Positions 27,323 through 39,519 of a stretch of 64,000 nt of DNA are shown in pieces (the first letter of the stretch is position 1; the number at the start of each line of letters is the position of its first letter). This DNA comes from Cupriavidus metallidurans CH34 (lineage in GTDB: Bacteria > Pseudomonadota > Gammaproteobacteria > Burkholderiales > Burkholderiaceae): the NCBI RefSeq assembly GCF_000196015.1, contig NC_007973.1, forward strand, positions 3,162,001 to 3,226,000, given 5' to 3'. Position numbers and translations under genes: made by a program. Below the pieces are notes generated by a model, which searched no databases, was not told where the DNA came from, and saw only the letters and a program-made list of their open reading frames with translations.

Positions 27323-27817
27323 TCACGCCGGTTGTTCGGCGAGCAGCGACTCGATGTCTGCGCGGATTTCCTCGGGCTTGGTTGTGGACGCATAACGCTT
27401 GAAGACGGTACCGTCGCGGCGCAGCAGGAACTTGGTGAAATTCCACTTGATCGCCTGGGTACCGAGGAACCCCCGCTTCTCCGACGTCAGCCACTTGTAG
27501 AGCGGATGCGCGTCCGCGCCGTTCACGTCGATTTTCTCGAACATCGGGAACGTGACGTGAAATCGGGATTCGCAAAACGCGCCAATTTGTTCGGCGTCAC
27601 CAGGCTCCTGCTTGCCAAACTGGTTGCAGGGAAAGCCAAGCACGTCGAAGCCGCGCGCCTGATAGGACGCCTGCAGCGTCTGCAGGCCCGCGTATTGCGG
27701 CGTGAAGCCACATTCGCTCGCGGTGTTGACGATCAGCAGCACCTTGCCGCGGTAGTCGGCCAGCGGCTGAGGCTGGCCGGACAGCGAATTGGCTTCGAAC
27801 TGGTACACATTGCTCAT
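27323..27817 (-). CDS. Glutathione peroxidase (thiol peroxidase, BtuE/BsaA type)
   Basis: A 164-residue thioredoxin-fold peroxidase that reduces peroxides with thioredoxin or glutathione. Its peroxidatic site is NTASECGFTPQY (Cys near residue 36, in place of selenocysteine). The other members of the catalytic tetrad are in FPCNQFGKQEPG (Gln) and IKWNFTKFLL (Trp, Asn). The second cysteine in FPCNQF is present, as in thioredoxin-linked enzymes. It has no signal peptide, so it acts in the cytoplasm. It lies downstream of pilU on the same strand after a 55-bp gap. Confidence 0.94.
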   Translation of the reverse strand: MSNVYQFEANSLSGQPQPLADYRGKVLLIVNTASECGFTPQYAGLQTLQASYQARGFDVLGFPCNQFGKQEPGDAEQIGAFCESRFHVTFPMFEKIDVNGADAHPLYKWLTSEKRGFLGTQAIKWNFTKFLLRRDGTVFKRYASTTKPEEIRADIESLLAEQPA

Positions 27818-27872
27818 CGTGGTCTCCTGCGGTGTATGGGGGCAGTACAGGCCGTGAGAATACCGCGTCCGC

Positions 27873-29018
27873 TCAGATCACGTTCAGGTGTTCGGTGCCG
27901 GCGCCGAGATCGTTGTCGCGATGGCGTTTGCTGTGGAGTTTGATCATCAGGCGCAGGTCGTTGAGCGAGTCAGCGTTCTTGAGCGCGTCTTCGTACGTGA
28001 TCTTCTCCGTCTCGTAGAGTTCGAACAGCGCTTGGTCGAACGAGATCATGCCCTGCTCGCGCGACTTCTTGATGACTTCCTTGAGCTCGTGAATCTCGCC
28101 CTTGAAGATCAGGTCAGCCACTAGCGGCGTGCCGATCATGATCTCCACCGCCGGCACGCGGCCCTTGCGGCCGGCACGCGGCAGCAGGCGCTGCGAAATC
28201 ATCGCCTTCAGGTTCAGCGACAGGTCGATCAGAAGCTGCTGGCGCTTTTCCTCTGGGAAGAAGTTGACGATACGGTCGATCGCCTGATTGGCGTTGTTCG
28301 CGTGCAGCGTGGCCAGGCAAAGGTGGCCCGTTTCCGCGTACTGCATCGCGTATTCCATCGTGTCGCGATCGCGGATTTCGCCGATCAGGATCACGTCCGG
28401 CGCCTGGCGCAGCGTGTTCTTGAGCGCGACGTGCCACGACTCGGTGTCGATCCCCACCTCGCGCTGCGTGACGATGCAGTTCTGATGCGCGTGGACGTAT
28501 TCGATCGGGTCCTCGATCGTGATGATGTGGCCGTACGAATGCGCGTTGCGGTGGTCGAGCATGGCCGCCAGCGAGGTCGACTTGCCCGAGCCAGTGGCGC
28601 CGGTGACGATCACCAGACCGCGCTTGGACATCACGATCTCATGCAGCGTCGGCGGCAGGTCCAGGTCTTCGACCGATGGAATGCGGGTGTTGATGGTCCG
28701 CAGCACCATGCCCGCGCGGCCTTGCTGGATGAAGGCCGAGACACGGAAACGTCCGACGTCCGGCACGGCGATCGCGAAATTGCATTCGCGGGTGTCCTCG
28801 AACTCCTTGGTCTGGCGCTCGTTCATGATCGAGCACACCAGGGTAAGCGCGTGGGTCGGGTTCAACGGCTGCTGGGAAACCGGCGTGATCTTGCCGTCGA
28901 CCTTGACGGCCGGAGGAAATTCCGCAGTGATGAACAGATCGGAGCCACGGTTCTTGACCATCAGCCCCAGCATTTCGTTGATGTACTTTGCAGCGGATTC
29001 GCGGTCGAGCATGGTCAT
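27873..29018 (-). CDS. pilU: Type IV pilus retraction ATPase PilU
   Basis: PilU is the accessory retraction motor for twitching. The 381-residue protein has the GspE/PilT fold: SDLFITAEFPPAVKVDG at the N-terminus, Walker A GATGSGKST, Asp box EDPIEYVH, Walker B VILIGEIRD and the His box GHLCLATLHANNA. MIGTPLVADLIFKGE is the PilU form of the PilT motif AIRNLIRE. The start is taken as ATG 29018 (MTMLDRES); ATG 29012 is nearly as good, both after a purine-rich stretch AGGGGGAAGGG. pilT ends 11 bp upstream, so they form one operon. Confidence 0.95.
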   Translation of the reverse strand: MTMLDRESAAKYINEMLGLMVKNRGSDLFITAEFPPAVKVDGKITPVSQQPLNPTHALTLVCSIMNERQTKEFEDTRECNFAIAVPDVGRFRVSAFIQQGRAGMVLRTINTRIPSVEDLDLPPTLHEIVMSKRGLVIVTGATGSGKSTSLAAMLDHRNAHSYGHIITIEDPIEYVHAHQNCIVTQREVGIDTESWHVALKNTLRQAPDVILIGEIRDRDTMEYAMQYAETGHLCLATLHANNANQAIDRIVNFFPEEKRQQLLIDLSLNLKAMISQRLLPRAGRKGRVPAVEIMIGTPLVADLIFKGEIHELKEVIKKSREQGMISFDQALFELYETEKITYEDALKNADSLNDLRLMIKLHSKRHRDNDLGAGTEHLNVI

Positions 29019-29029
29019 TCCCTTCCCCC

Positions 29030-30073
<1,044 letters not shown>

Positions 30074-30075
30074 CT

Positions 30076-30081
30076 ATAATG
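30076..30081 (+). promoter_or_regulatory. TATAAT box between pilT and yggS
   Basis: A perfect TATAAT hexamer overlaps the sequence just before the pilT start and points towards yggS, 56 bp before its ATG. The -35 region (30053-30058) is poor, so the call rests on the -10 alone. Confidence 0.4.
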
Positions 30082-30136
30082 ACCCCACCCTAAAAGACTG
30101 CTTTTTGTTGTACTTCTTTGGTATGTTCGCCGGATT

Positions 30137-30826
30137 ATGTCTGTAATCGCCGCCAACTTGCAAGCCGTGAAGAATGACATCGCGGCGGCTGCACAACAAG
30201 CCAGCCGGGACCCTTCCGGGGTGACCCTGCTGGCCGTCTCCAAGACCGTCTCACCCGATCGCGTGCGCGAGGCCTTCGAGGCCGGACAGCCAGCGTTTGG
30301 CGAGAACTACGTGCAGGAAGGTCTGGACAAGATCGCCGCGCTGGGCGATCTGCGCAGCCGCATCGCGTGGCACTTCATCGGCCCGCTGCAAAGCAACAAG
30401 ACCCGCCCCGTGGCCGAGCAGTTCGACTGGGTCCATGCCATCGACCGCCTGAAGATCGCGGAGCGGCTGTCAGCGCAGCGGCCGGCGGATCTGGCGCCCC
30501 TGCAGGTCTGCATTCAGGTCAATATCAGCAACGAAGACACCAAGAGTGGCGTGCTTCCCGAGGAAGTGCTGGCGCTGGCGCGCGCCGTGGCCGCATTGCC
30601 GAACCTGCGATTGCGCGGCCTGATGGCGATTCCCGCGCCGGCAGCGGACCTGGCCGCTCAGCGCGTGCCATTTGCCGCGCTGCGCCGGTTGCTCGAGGAA
30701 CTGCGACAGTCCGGACTGGATGTGGATACGCTCTCGATGGGGATGTCCGCCGACATGCCCGCTGCCATCGCCGAGGGCGCCACGATGGTGCGGATCGGCA
30801 CCGCGATATTCGGCGCGCGAGGCTGA
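30137..30826 (+). CDS. Pyridoxal phosphate homeostasis protein YggS
   Basis: YggS (PLPBP/PipY family) binds PLP and helps to balance B6 vitamers and amino-acid metabolism; no enzyme activity is known. The 229-residue protein has the fold-type III barrel marks: the PLP lysine in LLAVSKTVSPD, FGENYVQEGLDKI, WHFIGPLQSNKT, QVNISNEDTKSG, RGLMAIPAP, and LSMGMSADMPAAIAEGATMVRIGTAIFG. It precedes proC by 82 bp, the classical arrangement. Confidence 0.97.
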   Translation: MSVIAANLQAVKNDIAAAAQQASRDPSGVTLLAVSKTVSPDRVREAFEAGQPAFGENYVQEGLDKIAALGDLRSRIAWHFIGPLQSNKTRPVAEQFDWVHAIDRLKIAERLSAQRPADLAPLQVCIQVNISNEDTKSGVLPEEVLALARAVAALPNLRLRGLMAIPAPAADLAAQRVPFAALRRLLEELRQSGLDVDTLSMGMSADMPAAIAEGATMVRIGTAIFGARG

Positions 30827-30908
30827 CGGCACCCGTCGCTTCACACCCTCCCCGCTCAACAGATTCATCAACGCCAGCCGACATGCGTCGTGCCGGCAGA
30901 CAGGAACC

Positions 30909-31733
30909 ATGATGCTCGACTCCCTTACTTTCGGCTTCCTCGGCGGCGGCAATATGGCCTCGGCCCTGATCGGTGGCCTGGTAGCCCGTGGCGTGCCAGC
31001 CAACGCGATTCGCGTGGTCGATCCGTTCGAAGACGCCCGCCAACGCCTGGCCACGACGCTTGGCGTACAGACACTGGCTGCACCGGACGCCGCGTTTGGC
31101 GCCAGCAACGTGATCGTGCTGGCGGTCAAGCCGCAGCAGTTCAAGGACGCCGTGGGCGCCCTGGCTCCACAGTTGAAGAACAGCCTGATCATCAGCGTGG
31201 CGGCTGGCATCCGGCTTCAGGACATGCAGCGCTGGCTGGGCACCAACCGCCTTGTCCGCGCGATGCCCAATACGCCCGCGCTGGCCGGCATGGGGATGAC
31301 CGGACTGGCCGCCGCCCCGGGTCTGTCCGACGAAGACCGCGCCATCGCCAAGGCCGTGGCCGAGGCCGTCGGCCAGTGCGTGTGGGTCGAGGGCGACGAC
31401 CAGATCGACGCCGTGACGGCGATTTCCGGCAGCGGCCCGGCCTACGTGTTCTATTTCGTCGAGGCGATGGAGCGTGCCGCCATCGAGATGGGTCTGTCCG
31501 CCGAGCAGGGTCGCAAGCTGGCCGTCGAAACGTTCCGCGGGGCCGCCGCGCTGGCAGCGGAGTCGTCCGAACCAGTATCGACGCTGCGTGAGCGTGTCAC
31601 CTCGAAAGGCGGCACGACCTATGCCGCGCTGACCTCGATGGACGCCAGCGGCATCCAGGACGCCTTCGTTCGCGCCATGCTGGCCGCCGCCGCGCGGGGC
31701 CGCGAGATGGGAGCGGAGTTCGGGAAGGACTAA
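30909..31733 (+). CDS. proC: Pyrroline-5-carboxylate reductase
   Basis: ProC reduces pyrroline-5-carboxylate to proline with NAD(P)H. The 274-residue protein has the Rossmann motif FLGGGNMASALIGGL (about 9-23), VLAVKPQQF, RAMPNTPALAGMGMTGL, the signature AISGSGPAYVFYFVEAM, and the C-terminal VTSKGGTTYAAL. The start is ATG 30909; ATG 30912 next to it would give the same protein less one residue. It ends in a bidirectional terminator shared with ubiA. Confidence 0.98.
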   Translation: MMLDSLTFGFLGGGNMASALIGGLVARGVPANAIRVVDPFEDARQRLATTLGVQTLAAPDAAFGASNVIVLAVKPQQFKDAVGALAPQLKNSLIISVAAGIRLQDMQRWLGTNRLVRAMPNTPALAGMGMTGLAAAPGLSDEDRAIAKAVAEAVGQCVWVEGDDQIDAVTAISGSGPAYVFYFVEAMERAAIEMGLSAEQGRKLAVETFRGAAALAAESSEPVSTLRERVTSKGGTTYAALTSMDASGIQDAFVRAMLAAAARGREMGAEFGKD

Positions 31734-31737
31734 GAAA

Positions 31738-31760
31738 AAACCGGGGCCTGGCCCCGGTTT
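31738..31760. terminator. Bidirectional terminator between proC and ubiA
   Basis: AAACCGGGG (31738-31746) pairs with CCCCGGTTT (31752-31760) around CCTGG, with a run of A before and T after. It serves the convergent genes. Confidence 0.9.
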
Positions 31761-31761
31761 C

Positions 31762-32646
31762 TTACTTCAGCAGATACGCCACGAACGTCCCGGCGAACAC
31801 GCAGGCACCCAGCCAGTTGTTGTGCCGGAAGGCCGCGAAACACTTCATGCGGTCGCGCTCGCGAATCAGCGTGTAGTGATAGCCCGCCATCCCCGCGGCT
31901 GCCACCAGGCCGGCATAGTACGGCCAGCCCAGTCCGAGCAGCGATCCTGCCCAGGCCATCAAACCCAGGAAGACGGCGTAGCAGATCATGATCGCGGCCA
32001 CGTCGAACCGGCCAAACGTGATCGCCGACGTCTTCATGCCCAGCAGCAGGTCGTCATCGCGATCGACCATCGCGTATGCGGTGTCATAGGCAATCGCCCA
32101 GAACACATTGGCCAGCAGCATCAGCCAGGCCACGAACGGCACCTGATCCTGGATCGCCGCGAAGGCCATCGGGATGCCGAAGCCGAATGCGATACCCAGG
32201 TACGCTTGCGGGATCGCGAAAAACCGCTTGAAGAACGGATAGGTTCCCGCCAGGACGGCGGCCACCACGGCCAGCCATTTGGTCAGCGCATTCAACGGCA
32301 GAATCAGCGCCAGCGCGATCAGCGCCAGCACCGCCGCCACGGCCAGCGCTTCCCAGCTGGCAATCAGCCCGGCGGTCAGCGGCCGCTCCTTCGTGCGTTT
32401 CACGTGCTTGTCAAAATCGCGGTCGGCCCAATCGTTCATGGCGCAACCGGCCGAACGCATCAGGAACGTGCCAGCGAAGAAGATCCAGAACAGGGTCCAT
32501 CCCGGCGGCCCGCCGGCGGCCATCCACATGGCCCAGAGCGTGGGCCATAGCAACAGCAGCGTGCCAATCGGCTTGTCGATGCGAACCAGGCGCGCGTATA
32601 GCGCCAGACGGCTCGGGTGGGCGGGGGCGGTGGAGGGATGGGACAT
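31762..32646 (-). CDS. ubiA: 4-hydroxybenzoate polyprenyltransferase
   Basis: UbiA attaches the octaprenyl chain to 4-hydroxybenzoate in ubiquinone synthesis, in the inner membrane. The 294-residue protein has eight or nine hydrophobic helices and both aspartate-rich motifs of the family: [20 protein letters not shown] (NDxxDxxxD) and [24 protein letters not shown] 32646 gives the start [14 protein letters not shown]; a codon run further upstream is not family-like. There is no ubiC next to it. Confidence 0.97.
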   Translation of the reverse strand: MSHPSTAPAHPSRLALYARLVRIDKPIGTLLLLWPTLWAMWMAAGGPPGWTLFWIFFAGTFLMRSAGCAMNDWADRDFDKHVKRTKERPLTAGLIASWEALAVAAVLALIALALILPLNALTKWLAVVAAVLAGTYPFFKRFFAIPQAYLGIAFGFGIPMAFAAIQDQVPFVAWLMLLANVFWAIAYDTAYAMVDRDDDLLLGMKTSAITFGRFDVAAIMICYAVFLGLMAWAGSLLGLGWPYYAGLVAAAGMAGYHYTLIRERDRMKCFAAFRHNNWLGACVFAGTFVAYLLK

Positions 32647-32670
32647 GGCGGCGTACTTCTGGCAAGACTC

Positions 32671-32711
32671 AAACAAAAACGCGCCGCGGCCAGTTGGACC
32701 GTGACGCGTTG
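32671..32711 (-). terminator. Terminator of dps
   Basis: On the minus strand AACGCG (32710-32705) pairs with CGCGTT (32683-32678), closing an imperfect inner hairpin, followed by TTTTTGTTT. It lies 50 bp after the dps stop. Confidence 0.75.
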
Positions 32712-32760
32712 GCCCGGTTGCCGCAAGCGACGTGGCAACCGGTGACTGGCATGACGGGGA

Positions 32761-33246
32761 TCAGGCCAGCAGCGAACGCAGCATCCACGCAGTCTTCTCG
32801 TGCGTCTGCATGCGCTGGGTCAGCAGGTCCGCCGACGGTTCGTCGCCAGCGGCATCGATCGCCGGGAACAGCGAGCGCGCGGTGCGCACCACAGCTTCCT
32901 GGCCTTCCACGAGCTTGCGGATCATCTCGGTGGCTTCGGGCACGCCCTCTTCCTCGGCGATCGAGGACAACTTGGCGTATTCCTTGTAGGTGCCCGGGGC
33001 CGGATAGCCCAATGCGCGGATACGCTCGGCGATTGCGTCCACGGCCAGCGCCAGCTCGTTGTACTGCGTCTCGAACATCAGATGCAGCGTGTTGAACATC
33101 GGACCCGTCACGTTCCAGTGGAAGTTGTGGGTCTTGAGGTAGAGGGTGTACGTATCTGCCAGCAGCTTGCAAAGGCCTTCCGCGATCTTCTTGCGGTCCT
33201 TGTCCGAGATACCGATGTTCACGCTCATCTCATTCTTCTTTGCCAT
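32761..33246 (-). CDS. dps: Dps, DNA-protection ferritin-like protein
   Basis: Dps stores iron, using peroxide as oxidant, and shields DNA in a dodecameric shell. The 161-residue protein begins with a lysine-rich tail ([20 protein letters not shown]) that may touch DNA. The ferroxidase ligands are in [27 protein letters not shown] (His about 40, Asp replaced region, Glu about 67). The remaining helices are of usual length. GGAG lies 8-9 bp before the ATG. It lies near oxyR on the same strand, with one small gene between, which suits control by peroxide. Confidence 0.96.
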   Translation of the reverse strand: MAKKNEMSVNIGISDKDRKKIAEGLCKLLADTYTLYLKTHNFHWNVTGPMFNTLHLMFETQYNELALAVDAIAERIRALGYPAPGTYKEYAKLSSIAEEEGVPEATEMIRKLVEGQEAVVRTARSLFPAIDAAGDEPSADLLTQRMQTHEKTAWMLRSLLA

Positions 33247-33331
33247 GGTCGTTCAGCTCCATTTTGTTCAAGCCACGAGGATCGGCGCCCCAAAGTGACG
33301 CCGGCGGACAGTGGCCATTATCGCACCAGGA

Positions 33332-33523
33332 CTACGCCACAAGGGAAGAAAGCCCCCTTGCGGCATCGAGGAACATCGCCATCGCGCCGAGCGCGACGAT
33401 TGCCATGCCGATTTCCTTGCGTACCACCTTGCGGCGCAGGCGAGAGGCTTCACCACGGCCGGCGTCGCGCGCTTGCACGCGGAGTTGGCGAAAGCCTGAT
33501 ACGAAAAGATTGAGCATTGCCAT
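33332..33523 (-). CDS. Small hypothetical protein, one hydrophobic segment
   Basis: I do not recognise this 63-residue protein. It has a basic N-terminal half (many Arg) and a hydrophobic stretch IGMAIVALGAMAMFLDAA (about 38-55), which suggests a small membrane-attached protein with N-in topology. GGAG lies 8 bp before the ATG, and third codon positions are GC-rich like those of true genes here. It lies between oxyR and dps on the same strand, with a large inverted repeat 80-115 bp before its start. It could also be a chance frame. Confidence 0.5.
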   Translation of the reverse strand: MAMLNLFVSGFRQLRVQARDAGRGEASRLRRKVVRKEIGMAIVALGAMAMFLDAARGLSSLVA

Positions 33524-33601
33524 GATGTCACTCCATAGTCCATCGCGTTTCTGGACGGGTTCCCGGAACCCGATGGAAGAAGTGTATTAGGCGACTATTG
33601 A

Positions 33602-33640
33602 ATCGTCTATTCGATAAATTTCATATATCGAATAGACGAT
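33602..33640. promoter_or_regulatory. Perfect 15-bp inverted repeat (operator candidate) by oxyR
   Basis: ATCGTCTATTCGATA (33602-33616) and TATCGAATAGACGAT (33626-33640) are exact inverted repeats with a 9-nt spacer in an AT-rich patch. The right side continues as ATAG-ACGATAC-CTAT (33633-33647), which is half of the known OxyR site ATAG-N7-CTAT. No T-run follows, so it is not an obvious oxyR terminator. Confidence 0.65.
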
Positions 33641-33690
33641 ACCTATGCTTGCAGAAGGGATATGGCCCGGCGGTCAGGCCGGGATGGGAT

Positions 33691-34647
33691 TCAGGCCGCG
33701 ACGGCCTCGACCGTCTCCGTGTCGCCGAGCCTGCGCACGCCGGGCAGTTCGCACGCGGCCACCGCGTTGGCCAGCGCTTCCATGGCGGGAAGCCGCGTGA
33801 AGCTCTTGCGCCAGGCCAGCACCACGCGGCGGTCCGGCACGGGCTCGGCAAACGGCACGTAGGACAGCATGTCGTTGTGCGGCTTGAGGTCGGGCACCGA
33901 GGTGCGCGGCAGCACGGTGATACCAACACCGCTGGCCACCATATGACGGATGGTCTCGAGCGACGAACCTTCGAACGTCTTCTGGATGCCGTCGGCCGCC
34001 TGCGAGAAGCGCGACAGTTCCGGACACACGCTCAGCACGTGATCGCGGAAACAATGGCCGCTGCCGAGCAGCAGCATGGTCTGCTGCTTCAGTTCGTCCG
34101 GATCCACCTTGGTCTGCTGGGAAAGCTGGTGCCCGCGCGGCACGGCCACCACGAACGGCTCGTCATACAGCGGACGCACCGTCAGGCCGGAGTCCGGGAA
34201 CGGCTCGGCCATGATCGCGCAGTCGATTTCGCCCTGCTTGAGCAGTTCGATCAGCTTGTTCGTGTAGTTCTCCTGCAGCATCAGCGGCATCTGCGGCACG
34301 GTCTCGATCATCTGCTTGACCAGTGCCGGCAGCAGGTACGGCCCGATCGTGTAGATCACGCCCAATCGCAGCGGCCCGGCCAGCGGGTCCTTGCCCTGCT
34401 TGGCGATCTCACGAATCGCCATGGTCTGCTCAAGCACACGCTGCGCCTGCGCGACGATCTGCTCGCCGATGGCCGTCACCGACACCTCGGAGGTGCCCCG
34501 CTCGAAGATCTGCACGGTCAGCTCGTCCTCCAGCTTCTTGATGGCGACCGACAGGGTCGGCTGCGACACGAAGCAGGCCTCGGCAGCCCGGCCGAAATGG
34601 CGCTCGCGCGCCACGGCGACGATGTACTTGAGTTCGGTGAGCGTCAT
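33691..34647 (-). CDS. oxyR: Hydrogen peroxide-responsive regulator OxyR
   Basis: OxyR is the LysR-type sensor of hydrogen peroxide. The 318-residue protein has the helix-turn-helix MTLTELKYIVAVARERHFGR...QPTLSVAIKKLEDEL. The redox pair appears as GHCFRDHVLSVCPE, with cysteines at exactly residues 199 and 208, as in E. coli OxyR, so peroxide sensing by a disulfide is expected. The ATG at 34647 was chosen; an upstream TTG (34653) would add two residues. It follows recG on the same strand but has its own promoter in the gap. The oxyR-recG pairing is common in betaproteobacteria. Confidence 0.97.
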   Translation of the reverse strand: MTLTELKYIVAVARERHFGRAAEACFVSQPTLSVAIKKLEDELTVQIFERGTSEVSVTAIGEQIVAQAQRVLEQTMAIREIAKQGKDPLAGPLRLGVIYTIGPYLLPALVKQMIETVPQMPLMLQENYTNKLIELLKQGEIDCAIMAEPFPDSGLTVRPLYDEPFVVAVPRGHQLSQQTKVDPDELKQQTMLLLGSGHCFRDHVLSVCPELSRFSQAADGIQKTFEGSSLETIRHMVASGVGITVLPRTSVPDLKPHNDMLSYVPFAEPVPDRRVVLAWRKSFTRLPAMEALANAVAACELPGVRRLGDTETVEAVAA

Positions 34648-34674
34648 GATCAATCAATTCCGGTTAGGCGATAG

Positions 34675-34703
34675 ATTTTAGCTTCGATTCCCGTCCTTGT
34701 CAG
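34675..34703 (-). promoter_or_regulatory. Sigma-70 promoter of oxyR
   Basis: On the minus strand CTGACA (34703-34698) is followed after 17 bp by TAAAAT (34680-34675). It matches TTGACA and TATAAT in five of six positions each, with ideal spacing, and puts the transcript start about 20 bp before the oxyR ATG. Confidence 0.78.
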
Positions 34704-34767
34704 ATCGACAGGCAAAAGAAGCTGATTCGCCACTTTCAGACCTCTCCAATATGGCGAAGGCACGACA

Positions 34768-36927
34768 TCAGGCCTTCAGGAAGTGCTCCCGGCCACCCAG
34801 CCAGCGCGACAGATGCGCCTCCACCGCTTCCGGGTACCGTTCCAACATCAGCTCGGCGGCCTCCTGGGCGTAATCGACGAGCCAGGCATCGGTTTCGAGG
34901 TCGGCGAATCGCAGCATCGCCTCGCCCGACTGCCGGGCACCCAGGAATTCACCGGGGCCGCGAATCTGCAGGTCGCGCCGTGCGATCTCGAAGCCGTCGG
35001 TGGTTTCGCGCATCGTCGCCAGCCGCTCGCGCGCTGTGGGCGACAGCGGCGCCTGGTACATCAGCAGGCAGACCGACTCGGCGCTTCCCCGCCCCACGCG
35101 CCCCCTTAACTGGTGGAGTTGCGCCAGCCCGAAACGTTCGGCGTGTTCGATCACCATCAGCGATGCATTGGGAACGTCGACGCCCACTTCGATCACGGTG
35201 GTGGCCACCAGCACCTGCAGCCGGTTGGCGGTGAAATCGTCCATCACGGCGGCCTTCTCGGCCGGTGGCAGCCGCCCGTGAACCAGCCCGACACGCAGAT
35301 CGGGCAGCGCCGCAACCAGCGTTTCGTACGTCTCGACTGCCGTCTGGAGCTGCAGCGCCTCGCTTTCCTCGATCAGCGGACACACCCAGTAGACCTGGCG
35401 CCCTTCGGCGGCCGCATGGTGCACGCGCTCGATCACCTCGTCGCGGCGCGCGTCATTGACCAGCCGCGTGACGATTGGCGTGCGGCCGGGCGGCAATTCG
35501 TCGATCACCGACACATCGAGGTCGGCGTAGTAGGTCATCGCCAGCGTGCGCGGGATCGGCGTGGCCGACATCATGAGCTGGTGCGGCACCACTTTTTCCT
35601 CCGCCGGTCGCGCCGGCTCGCCCGGCTGGTCCGCTTCCCCGGCCTTGCCACGCAGCGCCAGCCGCTGGGCAACGCCGAAGCGATGCTGCTCGTCGACCAC
35701 GGCCAGACCGAGCCGGGCGAACCGAACGGTGTCCTGGATCAGCGCATGGGTGCCGATCACGAGCTTCGCCTCGCCTGATTCGGCGCGCGCCACGGCCTCG
35801 CGCTTCTCCTTCGCCTTCAGACTGCCCGCCAACCAGACCACAGGCACGCCAAGCGGTTCGAGCCATGCGGACAACTTGCGGAAATGCTGCTCGGCCAGGA
35901 TTTCGGTCGGCGCCATCAACGCGGCCTGATAGCCGGCGTCGATCGCCTGGCACGCGGCCAGCGCGGCGACGATCGTCTTGCCGCTGCCCACGTCGCCCTG
36001 TAGCAGACGATGCATGGGGTGCGGACGGGCCATGTCGGCGGCGATTTCCTCGACCACCCGCTGCTGCGCGCCCGTCAGGCGGAACGGCAGCGCGCCAAGG
36101 AAGCTGGTCAGCAAGCCACCCGCACGGCGCGGCATCGACGGCGCGTTCTTCTCCTTGCGCGCGGCCTGCGAGCGGCGCAGCGAAATCTGCTGCGCGAGCA
36201 GTTCATCGAACTTGATCCGCACCCACGCCGGATGCGAGCGATCGGCCAGCGCGGCCTCGCTTTCCTGCTGTGGCGGGTTGTGCAGCAGGCGCAGGCAATC
36301 GATCAGCGGCGGCAGCTTCAACTGCGCCAGCGGCCCGCGCAGCACCGCCTGGGGCAGGGTTTCCGGCATCGGCGTGCGCTGCATCGCCCCGCCGATGGCC
36401 TTGCGCAGGTAAGCCTGAGAAATCCCGGCGGTGGCCGGATAGACCGGCGTCAGGCGGTCCGGCAACGGCTCGCCCGGCGTCACCGCCCGCACGGTTGGAT
36501 GGACCATCTCGGCGCCAAAGAAGCCGCCGCGAATCTCGCCGCGCACGCGCAGACGCGTGCCTTCGGCCATCTGCTTGGTCTGGCCGCCGTAGAAATTGAG
36601 GAAACGCAGCGTCAGTTCGCCGGTTTCATCGGCCACCTTGACCACAAGCTGGCGGCGCGGGCGGAACGTCACCTCGTTCGAGATCACTTCGCCTTCGATC
36701 TGCGCCGGCAGGCCAATACCCGCACGGTGGATCGCGTCGCGGATCGGCTCGAGCGTGGTTTCGTCCTCGTAGCGGAGCGGCAGGTGCAGCACGAGGTCGA
36801 CACTGCGTCGCAGGCCGAGCTTGGCCAGCCGCGCTGCGGCCGTGGACGGCTTGGCATCGGCAGCCTTGGCGGATTTCCTGGCGGCGGAGGCGGGTTCGTC
36901 GATCGGTTCGGTGGCGGAGCCTGGCAT
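34768..36927 (-). CDS. recG: ATP-dependent DNA helicase RecG
   Basis: RecG reverses stalled replication forks and branch-migrates Holliday junctions. The 719-residue product has an N-terminal wedge/OB domain (about 40-200), then helicase motifs: LTGAQQRVVEEI, Walker A GDVGSGKTIVA, APTEILAEQH, the DExH box as VVDEQHRFG, MMSATPIPRTLAM, ATTVIEVGVDVPNASLMVIEHAERFGLAQLHQLRGRVGRG, and the TRG-type end. An insert EADQPGEPARPAEEKVV after the DExH box is not usual in E. coli RecG. The start is uncertain: ATG 36927 lacks a clear ribosome-binding site, and TTG 36981 would add 18 residues. It is divergent from queA. Confidence 0.96.
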   Translation of the reverse strand: MPGSATEPIDEPASAARKSAKAADAKPSTAAARLAKLGLRRSVDLVLHLPLRYEDETTLEPIRDAIHRAGIGLPAQIEGEVISNEVTFRPRRQLVVKVADETGELTLRFLNFYGGQTKQMAEGTRLRVRGEIRGGFFGAEMVHPTVRAVTPGEPLPDRLTPVYPATAGISQAYLRKAIGGAMQRTPMPETLPQAVLRGPLAQLKLPPLIDCLRLLHNPPQQESEAALADRSHPAWVRIKFDELLAQQISLRRSQAARKEKNAPSMPRRAGGLLTSFLGALPFRLTGAQQRVVEEIAADMARPHPMHRLLQGDVGSGKTIVAALAACQAIDAGYQAALMAPTEILAEQHFRKLSAWLEPLGVPVVWLAGSLKAKEKREAVARAESGEAKLVIGTHALIQDTVRFARLGLAVVDEQHRFGVAQRLALRGKAGEADQPGEPARPAEEKVVPHQLMMSATPIPRTLAMTYYADLDVSVIDELPPGRTPIVTRLVNDARRDEVIERVHHAAAEGRQVYWVCPLIEESEALQLQTAVETYETLVAALPDLRVGLVHGRLPPAEKAAVMDDFTANRLQVLVATTVIEVGVDVPNASLMVIEHAERFGLAQLHQLRGRVGRGSAESVCLLMYQAPLSPTARERLATMRETTDGFEIARRDLQIRGPGEFLGARQSGEAMLRFADLETDAWLVDYAQEAAELMLERYPEAVEAHLSRWLGGREHFLKA

Positions 36928-37088
36928 CAGCGCGGGAATATGGGCGGCAACATGGGCAAGCAGGCGAAGCCTGGCGCCCAAGCCTTACAATGTCGGATTC
37001 GCCGATTTTACCCATGCCGTACCGATCACCGCGGTAGCACGCCCACAAAGCTTGCCGCCGTGCACGGTTTTGGCCGTTGTATCCAGCC

Positions 37089-39300
<2,212 letters not shown>

Positions 39301-39519
39301 GTGTCTCTCGGACCGGGCCGGCTGAGAACTTTCGGCGCGGCCAAGGTCGAATAGCTGGCCTGAAATCGGCCGCTTCGGGGTGGCTTTCCGCATCCTCCGC
39401 AAAGTACGCGGAACGCACCCCGAACAAACCCGCAATTCGCCCTAGAATGCCAAGGCGGGACAATGACCGGGTGATAGAATGCCCGATTCCCTGATTGAAC
39501 TTTGTGACGGAGAAGTAAC

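Noticed and set aside
33602..33640. oxyR terminator
   Set aside because: The inverted repeat is AT-rich and has no T-run on the oxyR strand, so an operator fits better, though termination is not excluded.
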